From CALACW01 sp002431305 (lineage in GTDB: Bacteria > Bacillota > Clostridia > Oscillospirales > Acutalibacteraceae), in NCBI GenBank assembly GCA_937890355.1, contig CALACW010000086.1, forward strand, positions 1-35,987: 35,987 nucleotides of DNA, read 5' to 3'. A program made the position numbers and the translations under genes. The notes under the pieces were generated by a model. The model made no database searches. It saw only the letters and a list, made by a program, of their open reading frames with translations, and was not told the origin of the DNA. Shown here piece after piece: positions 1 through 6,066 of this stretch; position 1 is the first letter of the stretch, and every line of letters starts with the position of its first letter.

Positions 1-70
1 TCTTTAACGCAGTCGAAGCGGAAAGAGGGTGGATATAAACCTTATGGGTTCGACTTTCTTTTGCTATGAA
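1..70. other. Intergenic edge without a recognisable gene
   Basis: No convincing coding region lies here. A 7-base inverted repeat (AGTCGAA at 11-17, TTCGACT at 49-55) encloses about 31 bases and is followed by a short T-rich stretch. It could be the end of an RNA or transcript lying mostly outside the window, but too little is visible to name it. Confidence 0.4.
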
Positions 71-74
71 AAGA

Positions 75-115
75 CGCGCCGAACCGTTTTCCTTGAATGA
101 TTACGGTTCGGTGTG
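75..115. terminator. Probable bidirectional terminator downstream of uvrA
   Basis: A 9-base perfect inverted repeat (CCGAACCGT at 79-87, ACGGTTCGG at 103-111) has a 15-base loop. Read on the minus strand it follows the uvrA stop and is trailed by a short T-rich run. Read on the plus strand the stem grows to about 13 pairs by G-C and G-U pairs and is followed by a long T-rich stretch. It may therefore also end a plus-strand transcript coming from outside the window. Confidence 0.65.
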
Positions 116-132
116 TTTACTGTTTTATTATT

Positions 133-2961
133 TTATTTTTTCAGCATTTTCTTGAGATACTGTCCCGTATAGCTGTTCTTAACTTGTGCAACATCCTCCG
201 GCGTACCTTCGGCAACGATAGTTCCGCCGCCGTTTCCGCCCTCGGGACCCAGGTCAATTATCCAGTCCGCGCTTTTTATAACGTCGAGATTATGTTCTAT
301 AACGAGTATCGAATTGCCCGCGTCGGCAAGCGTTTGCAATACGTTTATAAGCCTGTGAACATCCGCTGTATGAAGTCCGGTCGTCGGCTCGTCGAGGATA
401 TAGATAGTCCTGCCCGTCGCACGTTTTGAAAGCTCTGTCGACAGCTTGACTCTCTGCGCCTCGCCGCCCGAAAGTCCCGTTGCCGGCTGACCGAGTTTGA
501 TATACCCGAGTCCTACGTCATAAAGCGTTTTAATCTTACGGTAAATCTTTGGTATCGGCTCAAAGAATGACATAGCTTCCTCAACGGTCATATTCAGAAC
601 GTCGCTTATGCTCTTTCCCTTGTACTTAACCTCAAGCGTTTCGCGGTTGTACCTCGCGCCCTTGCATACGTCGCACGGTACGTAAACATCCGCAAGGAAA
701 TGCATTTCTATTTTGCATATACCGTCACCCTGGCACGCTTCGCATCTGCCTCCGGCTACGTTGAACGAAAAACGGCTCGGAGTATATCCGCGGATTTTTG
801 CGTCCTGAGTCTGAGCAAAAAGCTCCCTGATATCATTAAATACGCCCGTATACGTAGCGGCGTTCGACCTGGGCGTTCTGCCTATCGGCGACTGGTCAAT
901 ATTAATAACTTTATCAAGATGTTCAATACCTCTGAACTCCTTATGTTTTCCGGCAAATTTCTTTGCATTATTGAGTTCGGCGGCAAGTTTTTTATAAATT
1001 ATTTCATTAACAAGCGACGATTTACCTGAACCCGATACGCCGGTAACGCATACGAATTCACCGAGGGGTATATTAACGTCGATATTTTTAAGGTTATTTT
1101 CCGCAGCCCCGATAACGCTCAGAATCTTACTATTGCCCTTTCTCCTCGTTTCGGGAACGGGAATTTTTCTGACTCCGGATAGGTACTGCCCCGTTATTGA
1201 CTCCTTACATTTCTTTATATCGTCAACGGTACCCGAGCATACGACGTTACCGCCGTGGATTCCGGCGCCGGGACCGATATCGACAATGTAATCCGCCGCA
1301 TACATTGTGTCTTCGTCATGCTCTACAACGATAAGGGTGTTACCGATATCGCGCAGATGCTTCAGCGTATCTATAAGTTTGTCGTTATCGCGCTGATGAA
1401 GTCCTATCGACGGTTCGTCAAGGATATACAGCACGCCCATGAGCGATGAACCGATCTGCGTTGCGAGTCTGATTCGCTGACTTTCACCGCCCGACAGCGT
1501 CCCTGCGGAACGCGCAAGTGTTAAATAGTCAAGCCCGACGCTTACAAGAAAATTAAGTCTTGACTTAACCTCTCTTATAATCTGATCGGCAATCATGGCT
1601 TCCCTGTCGGTAAATTTAAGCGTATCGAGGAATTTAAGCTCGTCGGTAACGCTCATTCTTACAAATTCGTCGATATTGATTCCGCCGACGGTAACGGAAA
1701 GCATTTCGGGACGAAGGCGCGCGCCCTTGCACGTCGGGCAGTCGCATTTCGTCATGACCTGCTCGATATCGGCTCTCGCCCAGTCGCTCGTTGTCTCCTT
1801 ATAACGACGTTCAAGGTTGTTGATAATTCCTTCAAACGCAGTATTATAGCTTCCGCTTCCGTATTCGGTCGAACGTTTCATTTTAAGTTTTTCGTTCCCG
1901 GTTCCGTACAAAAGAGCGTGAAGCCCCTCTTTGGAAATGCTTTTGACCGGCGTATTCAAATCAAATCCATACTTTTCGCCGAGCGCGTCAAAGTACATTT
2001 TTGCAATAGATGATTTTTCACTCTTCGACCAGCCGGTAGCGTTGATTGCGCCCTGAGCTATCGAAAGATTCTTATTAGGAATAACGAGATCGGGGTCGAC
2101 TCTCATAAAAAAGCTCAGTCCCGTACATGTCGGACACGAGCCGTACGGATTATTGAATGAAAACATTCTCTGCGACAGTTCGTCGATGCTGATTCCGTGT
2201 TCGGGACACGCGTAATTCTGCGAGTACAGCGTTTCATTACCGTCCGAATCAACGACGAGAACGGTTCCGCCCGACAGCTTTGACGCAAGCTCTATCGCGT
2301 CGGAAAGCCTGCTTCTTATTCCGTCCTTTATAACGAGCCTGTCGACAATAACCTCGATACTGTGCTTAATATTTTTATCAAGAACGATTCTTTCCGATAA
2401 ATCATAAATACTGCCGTCGATTCTGACTCTGACATAGCCCGAACGTCTTGCTGAATCAAGCTCTTTTGCATGCGTTCCCTTTTTGCCCTTTATAATCGGA
2501 GCAAGAATCTGAATTTTCGTTTTTTCGGGCAGTTCGAGAACCGCGTCGGCTATCTGGTCGACCGTCTGCTGTTTAATTTCCTTACCGCACACGGGACAGT
2601 GAGGAATACCCACTCTCGCATATAAAAGTCTTAAATAATCGTATATCTCCGTAACCGTTCCGACGGTTGAACGCGGATTTTTTGAAGTCGTTTTCTGGTC
2701 TATTGAAACTGCCGGCGAAAGTCCGTCTATCGAATCGACGTCGGGCTTGTCCATCTGTCCTAAAAACATTCTCGCATAGCTTGACAGCGACTCGACATAA
2801 CGGCGCTGACCCTCTGCGTATATCGTGTCAAACGCAAGCGACGACTTACCCGAACCCGAAAGCCCAGTAAAAACCGTCAGCGAGTCGCGCGGTATTTTAA
2901 CGTCGGCGTTTTTGAGATTGTGCTCTCTCGCGCCTTTAACTGTAATATATTTTTCTGCCAT
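133..2961 (-). CDS. uvrA: Excinuclease ABC subunit A (UvrA)
   Basis: UvrA is the damage-sensing ATPase of nucleotide excision repair. As a dimer it finds bulky lesions, loads UvrB and leaves. At 942 residues it has the usual full length. The two ABC modules are visible: Walker A GLSGSGKSS at residues 33-41 and a second, GVSGSGKSS, in the C-terminal half. Each has an LSGGE signature (TLSGGESQRIRLA and GLSGGEAQRVKLS) and a Walker B (ILDEPSIGLH, ILDEPTTGLH). CxxC pairs typical of the zinc modules are present (CPVC, CPTC, CEAC/CDVC). The start lies one base after the uvrB stop, so the two are clearly co-transcribed. The gene is downstream of uvrB and shares its promoter and candidate SOS operator. 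Confidence 0.98.
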   Translation of the reverse strand: MAEKYITVKGAREHNLKNADVKIPRDSLTVFTGLSGSGKSSLAFDTIYAEGQRRYVESLSSYARMFLGQMDKPDVDSIDGLSPAVSIDQKTTSKNPRSTVGTVTEIYDYLRLLYARVGIPHCPVCGKEIKQQTVDQIADAVLELPEKTKIQILAPIIKGKKGTHAKELDSARRSGYVRVRIDGSIYDLSERIVLDKNIKHSIEVIVDRLVIKDGIRSRLSDAIELASKLSGGTVLVVDSDGNETLYSQNYACPEHGISIDELSQRMFSFNNPYGSCPTCTGLSFFMRVDPDLVIPNKNLSIAQGAINATGWSKSEKSSIAKMYFDALGEKYGFDLNTPVKSISKEGLHALLYGTGNEKLKMKRSTEYGSGSYNTAFEGIINNLERRYKETTSDWARADIEQVMTKCDCPTCKGARLRPEMLSVTVGGINIDEFVRMSVTDELKFLDTLKFTDREAMIADQIIREVKSRLNFLVSVGLDYLTLARSAGTLSGGESQRIRLATQIGSSLMGVLYILDEPSIGLHQRDNDKLIDTLKHLRDIGNTLIVVEHDEDTMYAADYIVDIGPGAGIHGGNVVCSGTVDDIKKCKESITGQYLSGVRKIPVPETRRKGNSKILSVIGAAENNLKNIDVNIPLGEFVCVTGVSGSGKSSLVNEIIYKKLAAELNNAKKFAGKHKEFRGIEHLDKVINIDQSPIGRTPRSNAATYTGVFNDIRELFAQTQDAKIRGYTPSRFSFNVAGGRCEACQGDGICKIEMHFLADVYVPCDVCKGARYNRETLEVKYKGKSISDVLNMTVEEAMSFFEPIPKIYRKIKTLYDVGLGYIKLGQPATGLSGGEAQRVKLSTELSKRATGRTIYILDEPTTGLHTADVHRLINVLQTLADAGNSILVIEHNLDVIKSADWIIDLGPEGGNGGGTIVAEGTPEDVAQVKNSYTGQYLKKMLKK

Positions 2962-2962
2962 T

Positions 2963-4924
2963 TTATTTTCCCTGCTTAAGTTTTTCTATTTTATCTCTTA
3001 AAAACGCCGCATGTTCGAATTCGAGTATCTTTGCCGCCGCTTTCATCTCTTTCGTAAGCGATTCAATGAGTTCTGCGCGCTCTCTCGGCGACATGCGTTT
3101 GTGCGACTTCTTGTCGACGTCATTCTTTGAACTTATTTCGAGAATCTCGCGGACAGGTTTTACAATCGTCTGCGGAGTTATACCGTGTTCAGAGTTATAC
3201 TTCATCTGCTTTTCGCGTCTGCGGTTTGTCTCTCTCAAAGCCGCCTCCATAGACGGAGTGACCGAATCGGCATACATGATAACCTTGCCGTCCGCATTTC
3301 TCGCCGCTCGTCCTATCGTCTGAATGAGAGAAGTCTCCGAACGCAGAAATCCCTCTTTATCCGCGTCGAGAATTACGACGAGCGAAACCTCGGGTATGTC
3401 AAGACCTTCACGAAGAAGGTTAATACCGACAAGCACCTGATACTCGCCGAGTCTTAAATCCCTGATAAGCTCCATTCGGTCAATTGTATCTATATCATAA
3501 TGCATGTAACGTACTTTTATACCGAAGCTGTCGAGATAGTCTGTAAGACTCTCCGCCATTTTCTTAGTAAGAGTCGTAATAAGCACGCGTTCTCCGCGGT
3601 CTTTTCTTATATTAATTTCCGATATAATATCGTCAATCTGACCGTCGACGGGACGGACTTCAATTTCAGGGTCAAGCAGTCCCGTAGGACGGATAAGCTG
3701 TTCTGCTACGCACTCGCTCTTGCTCCGTTCGAATTCTCCCGGCGTCGCGCTGACAAATATTTTCTGACCGACTTTTGAATAGAATTCGTCAAATGTAAGC
3801 GGTCTGTTATCGTAAGCGGACGGCAGTCTGAATCCGAAGTTAACAAGGCTGTCCTTTCTCGATTTATCGCCTCCGTACATGCCCCTGACCTGCGGGAGCG
3901 TAACATGCGATTCGTCGACGAAAAGGATAAAATCATCCGGAAAATAGTCTATTAAAGTAAACGGCGGTTCGCCCGGTTTTCTGCCGGACATAACGGCGGA
4001 GTAGTTCTCAATTCCCTTGCAGAATCCCGTCTCTCTGAGCATTTCGATATCGTATTCGGTGCGCTGTCTTATTCTCTGAGCCTCTATCAGTTTACCCTCT
4101 TTTTGAAATTTTTCAACCTGAGTAAGCATTTCCTCATTTATCTGAGCTATCGCCTTTTCGAGTTTTTCGGGTGCGATAACATAATGAGACGCGGGATAAA
4201 TCGCGACGTGCGAGACGATGTTTTTAGTTTCGCCCGTAACGGGGTTAAACTCCGAGATTCTGTCTATCTCATCGCCGAAAAATTCGACTCTTATCGCATA
4301 TTCGAACGTATAAACGGGGAAAATCTCGACAGTGTCTCCCCTGACTCTGAATTTATTTCTGATAAAATTAATATCATTTCTCTCGTATTGAATTTCAACG
4401 AGTTTCTGTATAAGCTCCTCACGGCTTTTCTCCATGCCCTGCCGTAACGAAATAACCATGTTTCTGTAGTCTATCGGGTCGCCGAGCGAGTAAATACACG
4501 AAACGCTCGCAACGATTATAACGTCCCTGCGCTCGGACAGCGCAGACGTAGCGGAGTGGCGGAGCCTGTCAATCTCGTCATTAACAGCAGAGTCCTTTTC
4601 TATATAAGTATCGGTCTGCGCAATATACGCCTCGGGCTGATAGTAGTCGTAATAGGAAACAAAATATTCAACCGCGTTTTCGGGAAAAAACTCTCTGAAC
4701 TCACTGCACAGCTGGGCGGCAAGCGTTTTATTGTGAGCGAGAATCAGCGTAGGACGATTAACCTTGGCTATTACGTTCGCCATTGTGAACGTTTTACCTG
4801 AACCCGTAACGCCGAGCAAGGTCTGTTCGTTATATCCCTTATTAAGTCCGTCGACAAGCGTTTTTATCGCCTGAGGCTGGTCACCCATGGGCTTGTATTT
4901 TGAATGTAAAATAAACTTATCCAT
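2963..4924 (-). CDS. uvrB: Excinuclease ABC subunit B (UvrB)
   Basis: UvrB is the helicase-like subunit that verifies DNA damage after UvrA delivery and recruits UvrC. The 653-residue protein is full length. Walker A GVTGSGKT is at residues 38-45. The YYDYYQPEAY segment of the beta-hairpin follows at about 92-101. FVDESHVTLPQ is the DEAD-like motif II, and QTIGRAARN is helicase motif VI. The C-terminal UVR domain, the UvrC contact region, ends the protein with a run of charged helices. A GGAGA ribosome-binding site precedes the ATG. It is first in a uvrB-uvrA operon whose promoter region carries a LexA-like palindrome, so DNA-damage induction is likely. Confidence 0.98.
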   Translation of the reverse strand: MDKFILHSKYKPMGDQPQAIKTLVDGLNKGYNEQTLLGVTGSGKTFTMANVIAKVNRPTLILAHNKTLAAQLCSEFREFFPENAVEYFVSYYDYYQPEAYIAQTDTYIEKDSAVNDEIDRLRHSATSALSERRDVIIVASVSCIYSLGDPIDYRNMVISLRQGMEKSREELIQKLVEIQYERNDINFIRNKFRVRGDTVEIFPVYTFEYAIRVEFFGDEIDRISEFNPVTGETKNIVSHVAIYPASHYVIAPEKLEKAIAQINEEMLTQVEKFQKEGKLIEAQRIRQRTEYDIEMLRETGFCKGIENYSAVMSGRKPGEPPFTLIDYFPDDFILFVDESHVTLPQVRGMYGGDKSRKDSLVNFGFRLPSAYDNRPLTFDEFYSKVGQKIFVSATPGEFERSKSECVAEQLIRPTGLLDPEIEVRPVDGQIDDIISEINIRKDRGERVLITTLTKKMAESLTDYLDSFGIKVRYMHYDIDTIDRMELIRDLRLGEYQVLVGINLLREGLDIPEVSLVVILDADKEGFLRSETSLIQTIGRAARNADGKVIMYADSVTPSMEAALRETNRRREKQMKYNSEHGITPQTIVKPVREILEISSKNDVDKKSHKRMSPRERAELIESLTKEMKAAAKILEFEHAAFLRDKIEKLKQGK

Positions 4925-4941
4925 TTATTGTCTCCGTAACA

Positions 4942-4953
4942 GAACAAATATTC
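4942..4953. promoter_or_regulatory. Candidate LexA (SOS) operator of uvrB-uvrA
   Basis: GAACAAATATTC fits the Firmicute SOS consensus GAACRNRYGTTC at 11 of 12 positions. It is the core of a longer palindrome at 4936-4959 with 9-base perfect arms (GTAACAGAA / TTCTGTTAC). It lies just downstream of the predicted -10, over the likely transcription start, where a bound repressor would block transcription. The lexA gene itself is not in the window. Confidence 0.65.
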
Positions 4954-4960
4954 TGTTACA

Positions 4961-4989
4961 ATTTTATAATGTTTATCTCCCGTTGTCAA
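4961..4989 (-). promoter_or_regulatory. Sigma-A-type promoter of uvrB-uvrA
   Basis: On the minus strand there is a perfect -35 TTGACA (4984-4989), a 17-base spacer and a -10 TAAAAT (4961-4966). The predicted start falls in the candidate LexA palindrome about 37 bases before the uvrB ATG. Confidence 0.75.
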
Positions 4990-5024
4990 GGTCATATAAC
5001 AATATTGTAATTAAAAGAGACAGT

Positions 5025-5066
5025 AAAAAATTCCTCGGCAATTCTGAGAACCGCCAAGGAATTTTT
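5025..5066 (-). terminator. Terminator of the feoB operon
   Basis: A 14-base stem (5026-5039 with 5053-5066) pairs fully when read as minus-strand RNA, with one G-U pair, and runs into TTTTTT. It lies 26 bases after the stop of the HMA-domain gene and separates the iron locus from uvrB. Confidence 0.85.
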
Positions 5067-5091
5067 ACGGAATATGCACAATAAAGAATTG

Positions 5092-5346
5092 TTATTTTTT
5101 ACGGGAGAAAAGTCCGTGTTTAACGTATTCGGACGACGAAGCGGAAATAAAATCATAACCCATGTCGGTTATCGCCTTTTTGAGCTTTTCGGTATCCAGC
5201 TCATCTTCCGAGACAACAACACACTCTCCCTTGGAGTGAGATGCCGAAACCTTTTTTACTTTAAAGTTATTTCTTACGGCGTCCTGTATGTGATTTTCGC
5301 ACATAGAACAAGCCATACCGTTTATTTTAATAACAGTCTGAACCAT
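5092..5346 (-). CDS. Small heavy-metal-associated (HMA) domain protein
   Basis: This 84-residue protein has the HMA/CopZ-like ferredoxin fold signature. GMACSMC near the N-terminus gives the two metal-binding cysteines (CxxC), and the spacing to ITDMGYDF matches the conserved C-terminal glycine region of the family. Known relatives bind Cu(I) or Zn(II) and pass it to P-type ATPases. No such ATPase is nearby: the gene is the last in the feoB operon, after a DtxR-like regulator. A basic tail (LFSRKK) extends past the domain. It could be a copper chaperone swept into the operon or a metal carrier or sensor serving the iron system. The metal cannot be decided from sequence. A GGAGG site precedes the ATG. 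Confidence 0.8.
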   Translation of the reverse strand: MVQTVIKINGMACSMCENHIQDAVRNNFKVKKVSASHSKGECVVVSEDELDTEKLKKAITDMGYDFISASSSEYVKHGLFSRKK

Positions 5347-5368
5347 AAATCGGTCGCCTCCGATAGAA

Positions 5369-5393
5369 ATTCAATTAACTGATTCAATTAACT
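5369..5393. repeat. Tandem 12-base repeat upstream of the HMA gene
   Basis: ATTCAATTAACT occurs twice (5369-5380 and 5382-5393), separated by one G, in the short gap between the DtxR-like gene and the HMA gene. Each unit is partly self-complementary. The 13-base period and the position before a coding start suggest a protein binding site, but no known operator is matched with confidence. Confidence 0.6.
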
Positions 5394-5398
5394 AAATG

Positions 5399-5773
5399 CT
5401 AAGTCTCTCTCCTGCAAAGATTATCGAGACTGTCGTTTTCCATTCCGGAAATCAAAGCGCACGACGCGACTTTTATATCCGATATTCCCGGGAAGTCTCT
5501 GCATAAAATTCTTGAAACAACGTTGTAATACCGTTCGATACGTTCGGCGGTTTCCCGTCCGTGTTCCGTAAAGAACGCAACCCCGGCGGCTCCTCTGCTT
5601 ATTAGTCCCATTTCGGTAAAAACATTCATCATACTGTGAACGCTCGGCTTTGAAAGATTGAGCATGTTCGCTATGCGGGTACATCTCATTCCCTCTCCGC
5701 TTTTATCAATTTCGCGCATTGCCAACAGATACAGAATGTTAGACGCTGTCAGAGATCTTTGATAATCAGTCAT
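5399..5773 (-). CDS. DtxR-like transcriptional regulator lacking metal ligands
   Basis: This 124-residue protein has the DtxR/MntR layout: a winged helix-turn-helix at about residues 28-70 (RIANMLNLSKPSVHSMMNVF resembles the DtxR recognition helix) and a short helical dimerisation domain. It lacks the C-terminal SH3-like domain. In DtxR/IdeR the metal is held by Met10, Cys102, Glu105 and His106, with His79 at the second site. Here only one cysteine (C105) can be aligned. The Glu/His after it are replaced (CALIS instead of CxxEH), the helix-1 Met/Glu positions read NILY, and the ancillary His position is Tyr (RYYN). It sits between the FeoB-associated protein and the HMA gene, so it is co-expressed with iron uptake. 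It may sense another ligand, act by heterodimerisation, or bind DNA constitutively. A perfect GGAGG precedes the ATG. Confidence 0.75.
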   Translation of the reverse strand: MTDYQRSLTASNILYLLAMREIDKSGEGMRCTRIANMLNLSKPSVHSMMNVFTEMGLISRGAAGVAFFTEHGRETAERIERYYNVVSRILCRDFPGISDIKVASCALISGMENDSLDNLCRRET

Positions 5774-5787
5774 ATTAACCTCCGGAT

Positions 5788-5827
5788 ATTACGCGTAAGA
5801 AGCGTTTTACCGCCCCTTACGCATAAT
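5788..5827 (-). other. Intercistronic RNA hairpin in the feoB operon
   Basis: Two 12-base arms (5788-5799 and 5816-5827) pair completely on minus-strand RNA with one G-U pair and a 16-base loop. The hairpin starts a few bases after the stop of the Cys-rich protein and ends just before the ribosome-binding site of the DtxR-like gene. No T-run follows, so it looks like a processing, stability or translational-coupling element, not a terminator. Confidence 0.6.
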
Positions 5828-5831
5828 TTAA

Positions 5832-6029
5832 TTACTTCTTTTCTTTTGCCTTTTCTTCTGCGTGCTGATGGCAGGAGCCTGCCATTGCGCAGTGTGCACA
5901 GTTGTTACCGCAGGTAGTTTTGCCTTTTTTCTTATCCTTTATCAGCTTAACAATTATAAGCGCGACGATTAAGATAAGCACGAGGCAAATAATTATCGTA
6001 CCTATATTTTCAGCTATCCATGCAAACAT
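5832..6029 (-). CDS. FeoB-associated Cys-rich membrane protein
   Basis: This 65-residue protein belongs to the small FeoB-associated family found behind feoB in many Firmicutes. One N-terminal membrane helix (residues ~9-29, TIIICLVLILIVALIIVKLI) is followed by a lysine-rich stretch (KDKKKGK) and a Cys/His cluster (CGNNCAHC, then CHQH). The positive residues put the Cys/His part in the cytoplasm, next to the FeoB G-domain. A role in iron delivery or FeoB assembly is assumed for the family but not established. It lies 37 bases after the feoB stop and has a good AAGGAG site. Confidence 0.9.
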   Translation of the reverse strand: MFAWIAENIGTIIICLVLILIVALIIVKLIKDKKKGKTTCGNNCAHCAMAGSCHQHAEEKAKEKK

Positions 6030-6066
6030 ATCTGACTGACTCCTTTCTTTTTGAATGTTTTTTTAA

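Noticed and set aside
40..60. GGGTTCGACT resembling a tRNA T-arm
   Set aside because: No matching acceptor, D-arm or anticodon arm can be placed around it.
5369..5393. CRISPR-like or transposon repeat
   Set aside because: There are only two units with a one-base gap, no spacer structure and no cas or transposase genes.
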